The position numbers and the translations under genes are program-made. A stretch of 17,187 nt of DNA from JAZDEL01 sp043820655 (GTDB taxonomy: Archaea > Iainarchaeota > Iainarchaeia > Iainarchaeales > JAZDEL01). The stretch covers positions 1 through 17,187 of the forward strand of contig JBDRDO010000081.1 in assembly GCA_043820655.1 (NCBI GenBank). Reading direction: 5' to 3'. Numbering within the stretch: position 1 is the stretch's first letter; each line of letters opens with the position of its first letter. Of this stretch, positions 1 to 6,303 are shown piece after piece. A model generated the notes under the pieces. The model worked only from the letters and a program-made list of their open reading frames with translations, searched no databases and had not been told where the DNA came from.

Positions 1-459
1 GTGGCTTTTAATATAAGAAATTTGCGCATGCATGGAAAGGTATATATTTCAGGGGCGCGTAATATTGGCATGGGGTTTATGAATTTATTCAGGGGGCCCA
101 GGAAGAAACATGTGGAGCCCAACCTGAATAAGAACGAAAGCATTGTAAGCCACGGAGGGGGCGGCGTTAAGGTTGACTCCACAAAAATAAGGCTCAACGT
201 AATCCAGATGGCTTCGCTCAGGCCAGAACACAAGTTCCACGGGCTTGCGAAGGGGATATTGGGGGAGATTAAAGCCGGTTCAGGCAATGAAAAGCACCTC
301 GTGGAAATGTTCAGGAACATATACGAACTTAATTCGCTCAAGGAAGAGGGCACGCCCGGCGCCAGAAGGGCGGAACTGAAAAATTTTGTACACACTAACT
401 TCCAGGAATACAGGAGCCTCGGCGCGGATGAGACGCTACTAAGGGACCTTCTGAAATAG
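1..459 (+). CDS. Conserved-looking small protein of unknown function
   Basis: Open frame of 152 codons beginning with GTG at the first base of the window and ending in TAG. The true start may lie upstream of the window, so the 5' end is uncertain. The N-terminal third is basic and glycine-rich with no obvious membrane segment. The C-terminal half (about residues 65-150) looks helical and charged, with regular Leu spacing. I do not recognise a family or catalytic motif. Codon use (AGG for Arg, GCC/GCG for Ala, GGC/GGG for Gly) matches the neighbouring genes, which supports it being real. It precedes the proline tRNA cluster on the same strand but has no evident functional link to it. Confidence 0.6.
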   Translation: MAFNIRNLRMHGKVYISGARNIGMGFMNLFRGPRKKHVEPNLNKNESIVSHGGGGVKVDSTKIRLNVIQMASLRPEHKFHGLAKGILGEIKAGSGNEKHLVEMFRNIYELNSLKEEGTPGARRAELKNFVHTNFQEYRSLGADETLLRDLLK

Positions 460-480
460 CCCGCGGGCGCGCCAAAAACC

Positions 481-606
481 ATTATAAACCTTTTCCAGCC
501 CAATTAAAACGGTTCACATGGCAAGAAGGGATTTACTTCCAGTATGCTGATTCTGCATTTTCCAGCCGTGGGATTAATCTGAATTATTCCGAATTTAACC
601 GTATGC
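481..606 (+). promoter_or_regulatory. Intergenic promoter region ahead of tRNA-Pro(UGG)
   Basis: The stretch between the first gene and the tRNA holds a strong archaeal TATA-like box (ATTATAAACC, 481-490). A second, weaker AT-rich stretch (GATTAATCTGAATTATT, about 572-588) lies at the right distance to start the tRNA. Twenty-eight bases after the first box is an ATG (518) that opens only a 10-codon frame, ending in TGA at 548-550. So either the first box drives a long tRNA precursor or it makes a small unrecognised RNA or micropeptide. Confidence 0.35.
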
Positions 607-680
607 GGGGCCATGGTCTAGCCTGGTTAGGATTCGTGCTTTGGGAGCACGTGGCGGGGGTTCAAATCCTCCTGGCCCCA
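607..680 (+). tRNA. tRNA-Pro (anticodon TGG)
   Basis: All arms can be folded. The acceptor stem is GGGGCCA (607-613) with TGGCCCC (673-679), with discriminator A680. The anticodon stem CGTGC/GCACG encloses the loop TTTGGGA, giving anticodon TGG at 642-644, which reads proline codons. The T-arm is GGGGG-TTCAAAT-CCTCC and the variable loop has 4 bases. CCA is not encoded and must be added. There is no intron in the anticodon loop. The D-arm is nearly identical to that of the second tRNA-Pro downstream, so the two are probably a tandem duplication. The position just upstream of proS suggests a proline-charging cluster. Confidence 0.95.
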
Positions 681-707
681 AACTTTTTCTTAAAAAGAAA
701 AGTTTTG
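681..707 (+). terminator. Hairpin/T-run after tRNA-Pro(UGG)
   Basis: Immediately after the tRNA, an AACTTTT... segment is followed by a near-complementary AAAAGTT, forming an A/T-rich hairpin with an embedded T5 run. T-runs are the usual archaeal termination signal. A better-formed version of the same arrangement follows the second tRNA. Confidence 0.5.
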
Positions 708-716
708 AAACAGTTA

Positions 717-727
717 GTTATAAAAGA
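717..727 (+). promoter_or_regulatory. TATA box for tRNA-Pro(GGG)
   Basis: GTTATAAAAG is centred about 30 bases before the tRNA at 752. This is the spacing expected for archaeal TBP/TFB-driven initiation a few bases upstream of the mature 5' end. The second tRNA therefore appears to have its own promoter rather than relying on readthrough. Confidence 0.6.
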
Positions 728-751
728 AATCCCAATGATAAATACACAGGA

Positions 752-825
752 GGGGCCATAGTCTAGCCTGGTTAGGATTCTACCTCGGGGAGGTAGCGGC
801 TTGAGTTCAAATCTCAATGGCCCCA
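752..825 (+). tRNA. tRNA-Pro (anticodon GGG), unusual C33
   Basis: The acceptor stem is GGGGCCA (752-758) with TGGCCCC (818-824), discriminator A825. The anticodon stem CTACC/GGTAG (780-784, 792-796) encloses the loop TCGGGGA, giving anticodon GGG at 787-789. The T-arm is TTGAG-TTCAAAT-CTCAA. Position 33 is C786, where nearly all tRNAs have U33 for the anticodon U-turn. The alternative register that would put U at 33 (anticodon CGG) destroys the anticodon stem, so GGG with C33 is the best reading. CCA is not encoded. The acceptor and D arms match the neighbouring tRNA-Pro(UGG). Confidence 0.93.
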
Positions 826-827
826 TT

Positions 828-854
828 CGCCTTTTTCTTAGAAAGAAAAAGGCG
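828..854 (+). terminator. Perfect hairpin after tRNA-Pro(GGG)
   Basis: The arms CGCCTTTTTCTT and AAGAAAAAGGCG form a perfect 12-bp stem with a 3-base AGA loop, starting 3 bases after the tRNA. The 5' arm carries a T5 run. It is a likely terminator or processing boundary. Confidence 0.6.
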
Positions 855-866
855 GCAAAAAGAACA

Positions 867-883
867 GCCCGCCTTCGGCGGGC
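867..883 (+). repeat. Short GC-rich hairpin upstream of proS
   Basis: GCCCGCC-TTC-GGCGGGC is a perfect 7-bp stem with a triloop, lying 14 bases after the preceding tRNA-linked hairpin and about 70 bases before proS. It could be part of the termination region. It ends about 20 bases before the likely proS TATA-like sequence near 905-917, so it is probably not in the proS mRNA. Confidence 0.45.
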
Positions 884-952
884 AAGTGCGGTTGGGGGCA
901 AGGAAAGAATAATAAAGAAGGTTTGCAATAGTAATTCGGGAAATTGATTGAA

Positions 953-2461
953 ATGGCGGATAAACAGAAGGGCAATGAAGGTGCCAAGGCAGGGGAGAAG
1001 GGCAAAAGCGAAAAGGTTACGTTTAACATAAGCAAGGAAAGGAACTTTTCCGAATGGTTTACCGAAATAATTAAGCGCGCGGATTTGGCGGATATAAGGT
1101 ACAATGTAAAGGGCTTCCTTGTGTTTCAGCCCTGGTCTGTGCTCTGCATGGAGAGGATGTATGCTGCATTTGAAAAGGAACTACAGAAACGTGGGCACAA
1201 GCCATATTGGTATCCGGCACTTATTCCCGAAAAGAACCTGAACATGGAAAAGTCGCATGTCGCAGGGTTTACGCCGGAGGTGTTCTGGGTCACGGAGCAC
1301 GGCGCGGGAGAAAAGCTTGAGGAGAAACTCGCGCTTAGGCCGACAAGTGAAACCGCATTTTACCAGATGTTTGCGATTTGGATACGCTCGTACAAGGATT
1401 TGCCCTTCAAAACATATCAGCGCGCACAGGTCTGGCGCTATGAGACAAAGGCAACAAGGCCGTTTTTGAGGTCAAGGGAGTTTTACTGGATAGAGGCGCA
1501 TAATGCTTTTGCAACTCTTGAGGAGGCACAGCATCAGGCAATTGAGGATATGGAAATTACGGAGGAGGTTCTGCACAATCAGATGGGCGTGCCTTTCATC
1601 TGCTTCAAGCGCCCGCAGTGGGACAAGTTTGCGGGGGCAGTGGACAGCTTTGGAGCGGATGCAATAATGCCGGATGGGAAGGTTGTTCAACAGCCCGCCA
1701 CACACCTTTTGGGGCAGAACTTTTCAAAGCCGTTTAATGTTAAGTTCACGGGAAAGGACGGCAAGGATGATTATGCGTATCTGACATGTTTCGGCCCGGC
1801 AATGAGCAGGATGTTTGCAAGCGTTGTTGCAACGCATGGCGATGATAAGGGATTAAGGTTTCCGTTTGATTTCGCGCCCCTGCAGATTGTGATTGTCCCG
1901 TTGGGAATGGACAAGGACAGTAAAGTTGCCGTGGCGGCAAAAAAGCTGGAGGCTGAACTGCGCGCAGCGGGTTTCCGCGCGGATGCGGATTTCACCGATT
2001 TCAAGCCGGGCGAGAAATACTATTACTGGGAAATGAAGGGCGTTCCTTTGCGCATTGAGTTCGGGCCGAGGGAGATGAAGGAGAAAAAGCTGACGGTATA
2101 CCGCAGGGACACGGGCAAAAAAACACAGGTGAAGATTTCTGATTTGATTAGGTTTGTTGAAAAGGCAGGCGCGGAGATAACTAAAAATTTGCGCGCAGAG
2201 GCGGACAAAAAGTTCGCGGGCATTCTCAAGAATGCGAAGAGCAAATCAGAAATCGCGGATATAGTTTCGGGAAAGGGCATTGCAAGGTGTGATTTCTGCT
2301 CAACAGAATTGGATGGCGAGGCGTGCGCGGAAATCGTTGAAAAGGAATTCGGCGCAAAGGTAAGGGGCACGCGCGCGGGAAAGAACGAGAAGCCGAAGGG
2401 AAAGTGCCTGTTCTGCGGGAAGAAGGCAAATGTTGTCGCCTATATTGCAAGGGAGTATTGA
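953..2461 (+). CDS. proS: Prolyl-tRNA synthetase, archaeal/eukaryal type
   Basis: Charges tRNA-Pro with proline in the cytoplasm. This class II synthetase shows the TXE-type motif RPTSETAFYQMF (about residues 130-140) and motif 2 around RAQVWRYETKATRPFLRSREF. The TCFGPAMSRMFASVV region follows, then an anticodon-binding domain starting near LQIVIVPLGMD. The C-terminal zinc module has CxxC pairs (CDFC, CLFC), and the protein ends in ...AREY. This C-terminus, and the lack of the bacterial editing insertion, mark the archaeal/eukaryal form. The length of 502 residues is normal for it. I chose ATG 953 over the TTG at 944 because it is the stronger codon. An AT-rich box near 905-917 fits a short leader. 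The two proline tRNA genes lie just upstream on the same strand. It converges on the GNAT gene, leaving only 12 bases. Confidence 0.97.
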   Translation: MADKQKGNEGAKAGEKGKSEKVTFNISKERNFSEWFTEIIKRADLADIRYNVKGFLVFQPWSVLCMERMYAAFEKELQKRGHKPYWYPALIPEKNLNMEKSHVAGFTPEVFWVTEHGAGEKLEEKLALRPTSETAFYQMFAIWIRSYKDLPFKTYQRAQVWRYETKATRPFLRSREFYWIEAHNAFATLEEAQHQAIEDMEITEEVLHNQMGVPFICFKRPQWDKFAGAVDSFGADAIMPDGKVVQQPATHLLGQNFSKPFNVKFTGKDGKDDYAYLTCFGPAMSRMFASVVATHGDDKGLRFPFDFAPLQIVIVPLGMDKDSKVAVAAKKLEAELRAAGFRADADFTDFKPGEKYYYWEMKGVPLRIEFGPREMKEKKLTVYRRDTGKKTQVKISDLIRFVEKAGAEITKNLRAEADKKFAGILKNAKSKSEIADIVSGKGIARCDFCSTELDGEACAEIVEKEFGAKVRGTRAGKNEKPKGKCLFCGKKANVVAYIAREY

Positions 2462-2473
2462 TGCACAGGGGAG

Positions 2474-2917
2474 CTAAAGTAAAAGTTCCCATTCCTCGAC
2501 CTTGTCACCGTCAATTAATTTTTCGTGCATCCCTAATTTTTTGAACCCCGCGCCTTTGTAAAGGCTTTTCGCGGTTTTGTTGTTCTCTTTTACAAGGAGA
2601 ATTATTTTTTTATAGCCAAGCGCCTTTGTTTCTTTCAGCGCCAAACTGAGCAGTGACTTGGAATAATCTTTGCCCCTGAATTCCTTAAGGACAGTAATGT
2701 TATTCAGGCGTGCGATTCCGTTTTCATGGTCAAGCGCCTGAAACTCGGTGAAGCCGATGATGCCGTGCTTTTTGTCCGCTGCTTTAAGCAAAAGAAAGTG
2801 CGGATTGTCAATTTTATCCCAAACCTTTTGTTCCGTTATTTTTGTGTAGGGGAATTCCTGTGCTATTAGTTCAGTTAGTTCCGCAACATCTTCCGCGCGC
2901 GCTTCCTCAACTTTCAT
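2474..2917 (-). CDS. GNAT-family N-acetyltransferase
   Basis: Predicted acetyl-CoA-dependent acetyltransferase of 147 residues, the usual size of a single GNAT domain. Visible features are the N-terminal VEEARAEDVAELTELI helix, the beta-4 strand/motif A region ARLNNITVLKEFRGKDYSKSLL (about residues 68-90), and motif B NNKTAKSLYKGAGFKKLG near residues 112-129. Motif A normally reads R/Q-x-x-G-x-G/A. Here it is RGKDYS, so the pyrophosphate loop is somewhat degenerate. The substrate cannot be told from sequence. The start ATG overlaps the stop of the PIN gene in ATGA (2914-2917), so the two are translationally coupled. It is the last gene of the minus-strand set that begins with the TrmJ-like gene. 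Confidence 0.85.
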   Translation of the reverse strand: MKVEEARAEDVAELTELIAQEFPYTKITEQKVWDKIDNPHFLLLKAADKKHGIIGFTEFQALDHENGIARLNNITVLKEFRGKDYSKSLLSLALKETKALGYKKIILLVKENNKTAKSLYKGAGFKKLGMHEKLIDGDKVEEWELLL

Positions 2918-3594
2918 TGCTGAACGCCCTTAATGTATGTGTCAATTTCGCGCATGCTAACGGCGCATCCGCCAAACTTCACTGCATAAAGCGCCGCCTC
3001 AAGCGCCTGTTTTGTGTGCTGCAGCTCCGGCTCAAATAGATTATTCTCATATGCAAGTGCAACAAGCTCCGAGGAGCGGATGAAGTTAACGCCCTGCGTA
3101 AGGCTGTGGAAGCGCGAAAGTGCGGGCTTGTTTATAGATATGTTCCGCCCGTAGCGGTTCTCAAGGAAGCGCTGCAGTGCGTAGGCGTCCTCAACCAGCA
3201 TGCGCGTTGTGCGCTCGTCAATAACAACAACCCTTGCCTTCAGGGTGCGCGCAAGGGCAAGGCTTTCGGTTTCCCCCAGCTGTATGAGCTTTATCGGCCT
3301 GCCGTCCGCATAATTCATGCAGTTGCCGCTCATTTCAAGCTCATGGGTCAGGCTTGTGATTTCGGGGCTCTTGCGCTCAACATGCAAATAGCCGGAATCC
3401 ACTGCGTCCTTAATCCTGACGGCATTAAGCTCAAAACGCCTGATTTTTATCGGGCGCTCAACTGACTCGTAATAAACAGACTGCGGAATGTGGAACGCAA
3501 TGTCCGCACTTTCCGAAAAGTTGCGAAGCAGTTTCACAAGGCAGCTCCCGCTGAGGGAAATCAGACTGCTTGCGTCAACAACAAACCTGTTCAT
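2914..3594 (-). CDS. PIN-domain ribonuclease-like protein
   Basis: A PIN fold with all four expected acidic residues visible, numbering from the ATG at 3594: D7 (RFVVDASSLI), E43 (IPQSVYYESV), E108 (LGETESLALA) and D126 (VVVIDERTTRMLVED). This spacing resembles the DUF3368/COG2405-like PIN proteins, which are predicted metal-dependent RNases often acting as VapC-type toxins. The C-terminal 70 residues extend beyond the core. I prefer the 3594 start because the PIN core begins at once and GGGAGTGA sits 7 bases before it. An in-frame ATG at 3615, touching the upstream stop, would add 7 residues. It follows a gene with a possible HTH and overlaps the GNAT gene by 4 bases. A toxin role is inference. 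RNA processing or maturation is equally possible. Confidence 0.82.
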   Translation of the reverse strand: MNRFVVDASSLISLSGSCLVKLLRNFSESADIAFHIPQSVYYESVERPIKIRRFELNAVRIKDAVDSGYLHVERKSPEITSLTHELEMSGNCMNYADGRPIKLIQLGETESLALARTLKARVVVIDERTTRMLVEDAYALQRFLENRYGRNISINKPALSRFHSLTQGVNFIRSSELVALAYENNLFEPELQHTKQALEAALYAVKFGGCAVSMREIDTYIKGVQQ

Positions 3595-3615
3595 TTTTGT
3601 TTCACTCCCGCGCAT

Positions 3616-4179
3616 TTACTCCATAAGTGTTTTCAGCTTCGCAAGGCGCTCCCTTATTCCCGCGCCGATAACAACTTCATCATGGATTTTTGTGAATCCT
3701 ATATAGGACTGCAGTTTTTTCCTGTCCGCACCGGTTAATGCCGCCGACTGGCCAAGGCTCATCCCGCCGGCATATGCGCTTGACGCTATCTTAACCTTCG
3801 CCTTCTCCAAAAGGTTCTGGACGTAATTTCCCATTTTCATGTCCACTGACCCGACATCCTTCCCCGCCGCATCGAGGAGCTGCGCAAATTGCCCCGCCCT
3901 GCCTGTGCCAAGCGCGGATGCCGCCTTGTCAAGGTTTGTGAGGATGCTTTTCTTTGCCACCTGCCATTTGGGGTGCATTACAACATGCCTCTTGCTTATC
4001 AGCTTGTTAAGCGCGTATGCAAGCACCGCGATTTCCGCAAGCAGGGCATCATTGGCAAGCACCGCCTCATTAATGGAATCATTTGAAATTTTCTTGAGGT
4101 CGATATCCCTGCCGCGCTCGAACGCGGAGCGGAGTGCATGCAGCCTGTTTTTAAGTTTCGGGCTTATCTCAGGGGGCAT
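3616..4179 (-). CDS. Helical protein with possible C-terminal helix-turn-helix
   Basis: A 187-residue protein of no family I can name. Residues 1-130 look almost wholly helical. Residues 139-160 (GMSLGQSAALTGADRKKLQS and the two residues after it) resemble the helix-turn-helix of UPF0175-type antitoxins, which partner DUF3368-like PIN proteins. The next gene encodes such a PIN protein, starting at or just after this gene's stop. An AT-rich box (AATTAAATACC, read on the minus strand near 4203-4214) lies about 26-30 bases before the ATG, so the gene may have its own leaderless promoter inside the end of the TrmJ-like gene. The N-terminal extension is much longer than a usual antitoxin, so that role is a hypothesis. 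Confidence 0.72.
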   Translation of the reverse strand: MPPEISPKLKNRLHALRSAFERGRDIDLKKISNDSINEAVLANDALLAEIAVLAYALNKLISKRHVVMHPKWQVAKKSILTNLDKAASALGTGRAGQFAQLLDAAGKDVGSVDMKMGNYVQNLLEKAKVKIASSAYAGGMSLGQSAALTGADRKKLQSYIGFTKIHDEVVIGAGIRERLAKLKTLME

Positions 4180-4204
4180 GAGATAATAAGGCGCAAGGGG
4201 GTAT

Positions 4205-4921
4205 TTAATTGTTTTTAATTTTCATGCGCTTAATAACGCCGTCAAAAACGCCCATAATTGCGCGCGATTCCTTTTCGGTAATCGGGGAGCGGGAAATCAG
4301 GGAGCGGAACGCCGCAAGGGTACCGCGCTTGTTCCTGATTTTTCCTCCCGCATGAATTAAATCGTTGAACTTTTTTATTAACTGCGCCTTTTCCGCGGCG
4401 CGAACCGCGGGCAGGGAACGCGCGCCCTTTCCGCGCGCGCAGTGGAGCTCGTAAAGCAGGACAGCAACGGCATGCCCGAGATTAAGTGTTTTGTACTCGC
4501 GCATTGCGGGAATTTCAATCGCAAAATCGCAGGCATCAAGTTCCGTGTTTGTAAGGCCGTTTGCCTCTGGGCCGAATACGAGTGCAATCTTTGCACCGGA
4601 ATTCGCGTAACTCTCGGCGAATTTTTTCGGGGTTATGGGCGTGCGTGTGAGTTTTGTTGTGCGCGTTGTACGTGCAGTGGTTGCAGCGGAAAAATCAAAC
4701 CTGGAGAGGGCATCATCAAGGGAATTAACCACCTTTGCGCCTTTCAGCAGTTCCTTCCCGTGCATTGCGCGGCTGCGCGCGGGTGCAGAAGTGTGCTCCG
4801 CTTTGGGGCTGACAAGAATAAGTTCGCGCGCCCCAAAATTGCGCATTGCCCGTGCGCAGTATCCGATATTTTCCGAATATTCAGGGCGGACGAGGATTAT
4901 CGAAAACTGCACCAAAACCAC
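4205..4921 (-). CDS. TrmJ-like SPOUT tRNA 2'-O-methyltransferase
   Basis: Predicted SAM-dependent SPOUT (TrmH-class) RNA methylase. All three SPOUT motifs are clear: motif 1 RPEYSENIGYCARAMRNFGA near the N-terminus, motif 2 LVFGPEANGLTNTEL, and motif 3 YKTLNLGHAVAVLLYEL, which builds the SAM-binding knot. The ENIG.CARAM.NFG form is that of TrmJ, which in archaea makes Cm32 in the tRNA anticodon loop. A C-terminal helical extension of about 80 residues fits TrmJ dimerisation. I prefer the GTG start at 4921, because family members begin a few residues before the first strand and an AT-rich box (AAAATAAAAACC) lies about 27 bases upstream. A TTG at 4939 would add 6 residues. It diverges from the exported-protein pair. 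Confidence 0.87.
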   Translation of the reverse strand: MVLVQFSIILVRPEYSENIGYCARAMRNFGARELILVSPKAEHTSAPARSRAMHGKELLKGAKVVNSLDDALSRFDFSAATTARTTRTTKLTRTPITPKKFAESYANSGAKIALVFGPEANGLTNTELDACDFAIEIPAMREYKTLNLGHAVAVLLYELHCARGKGARSLPAVRAAEKAQLIKKFNDLIHAGGKIRNKRGTLAAFRSLISRSPITEKESRAIMGVFDGVIKRMKIKNN

Positions 4922-4936
4922 ATAAAAACCCCTGCG

Positions 4937-4974
4937 CAAAAGGTTTTTATTTTGGAAGCGCTTTATTAAGTAGA
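4937..4974. promoter_or_regulatory. Divergent promoter between trmJ-like gene and exported-protein operon
   Basis: The roughly 50-base divergent gap contains overlapping TATA-like boxes. On the plus strand AGGTTTTTATTTTGG (about 4941-4955) lies about 27 bases before ATG 4975, which implies a leaderless mRNA. On the minus strand CCAAAATAAAAACC, over the same bases, lies about 27 bases before GTG 4921. One AT-rich core may thus serve both directions, so the two transcripts could compete. Confidence 0.45.
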
Positions 4975-6303
4975 ATGCTTTTCAAAAGAATTATCTGCAC
5001 AGTTATTCTTATTGCACTAATACTGCCAATTGCACAGGCCGCGGTGTCGCTTGGCGATGCGGTGAATTTTGTGAGCAATGAAAGGCACTTCCTGTATGGG
5101 GGGGAAACCGTGGAACAGCTTGTGACGCCTGTGAAGCACGGGGAGCAGGAATACTGGGTTGTGCCCGTGATTTCAGGGAGTACGCCGGCAACATACTTTG
5201 CGGTTAAGACATCTGAAAAGGAAATTGAGGGGAGCAAGGTTGCAAATCGCGCGATTTTTACCGCGGCGGACACACTGCGCGAACTCGGAAATGAAAAGGA
5301 GAGGTTCTCCAAAAATCCGCAGGTGGACTGGATAATAACAGGGGCATATGCAAACAAATTTGAAACACTGGGCAGGCTGCTGGAGGATGAAATCTTCGAG
5401 ATGGAAACAATAGCGGCTGAAATGGGCGATGCCGAGGCAATTGCGGAGGCAATGAAGCTTGCGGCACAGCTGAAGTCAATGTCAGACAAGTGCAGGGATA
5501 TAGGCGTGAAGATAAGCGAGGCAGCGGCATTTGAGACAGAATTCACAACACAGCCGGACACCTCAAAAACAAAGCAGCTGGGAAATAAATTCGGCGAGGC
5601 GCTATTGCCGATTGTGGGGCTTAAGGATGACGCAATAACATATGTAAGCGAATCAAAAAAACTCAAATCACTCATATCAAAATCGGCATTGGACCTTTCA
5701 ACAAGGAGCTACCTGCAAAATCTTGCAAGCCCGCCTGAGAACTTCAACAATATAGGAAATTACGCGCAGTTTGCGCTGGAACTTGACGGGGTCATAACAG
5801 GGCTTGAAACAAGGGTTTCCACAAGGAGTGACGGCCTGCTTGACGACTTTGAAACAAGGCAGGGGCTTGACGGTGCGTGGGATGAACTTTACGGGGAGGA
5901 CGAAACCCTGCGGAATAAAACAAGCGGAAACTTCGGCACGCTCAATGAAGCCGCGGAATCCCTGCTTAATGAGGAGACCAGCGGGTACTGGAAAGACCAG
6001 GCAAGGCTTGGTAAGTTCAGGGACAACTGGAGGAAGGCCGAGAAGTTCTTCACGGAAAGGGATTATAAACTTGCAGTGAATTATGCGGAAAAGGCGAAAG
6101 GCGATGCGATTGCGGTTTACAAAGAAGGGTATGAAAGCATCGGCCCGGAGCCGCTGCTTGACAACGAGACAATTATGCAAATAGTGGTGGCACTTGTTGT
6201 GCTGCTTGTAGTTGTTTATGCCATAAGCAAGCGGGACAAGATTATGGAAATGCTGTCCCCCGCCAATGAGGAGGTTGATGTGCATGGCTTTTCAAAGCGC
6301 TAG
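4975..6303 (+). CDS. Exported single-pass membrane protein, helical ectodomain
   Basis: 442 residues with an N-terminal signal peptide (MLFKRIICTVILIALILPIAQAA; likely cleavage near AQA-A) and a C-terminal membrane helix (IVVALVVLLVVVYAIS). A short basic/acidic cytoplasmic tail ends the protein. The long extracellular part begins with an alpha/beta segment (about residues 25-100) reminiscent of small PepSY-like folds, then becomes mostly helical with coiled-coil character. I do not recognise a named family. The ATG at 4975 is chosen because it directly starts the signal peptide and lies at leaderless distance from a TATA-like box. The frame stays open further upstream to 4846. The next gene starts inside its last codons, so the pair is translationally coupled and probably forms one surface complex. 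Confidence 0.82.
   Translation: MLFKRIICTVILIALILPIAQAAVSLGDAVNFVSNERHFLYGGETVEQLVTPVKHGEQEYWVVPVISGSTPATYFAVKTSEKEIEGSKVANRAIFTAADTLRELGNEKERFSKNPQVDWIITGAYANKFETLGRLLEDEIFEMETIAAEMGDAEAIAEAMKLAAQLKSMSDKCRDIGVKISEAAAFETEFTTQPDTSKTKQLGNKFGEALLPIVGLKDDAITYVSESKKLKSLISKSALDLSTRSYLQNLASPPENFNNIGNYAQFALELDGVITGLETRVSTRSDGLLDDFETRQGLDGAWDELYGEDETLRNKTSGNFGTLNEAAESLLNEETSGYWKDQARLGKFRDNWRKAEKFFTERDYKLAVNYAEKAKGDAIAVYKEGYESIGPEPLLDNETIMQIVVALVVLLVVVYAISKRDKIMEMLSPANEEVDVHGFSKR

Noticed and set aside
518..606. C/D-box guide RNA between the first gene and the tRNA
   Set aside because: Two CTGA boxes are present (547-550 and 578-581) but no RTGATGA C box is visible in a suitable position.
4846..4974. 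Upstream extension of the first exported-protein gene
   Set aside because: The added 43 residues precede the signal peptide and overlap the TrmJ-like gene on the other strand; the TATA-to-ATG distance supports the start at 4975.
4947..5675. Long minus-strand open frame (242 codons) opposite the exported-protein gene
   Set aside because: It is rich in Ser, Ala and Phe with no start context, and lies wholly antisense to a gene with a clear signal peptide and membrane anchor; it is a shadow frame.
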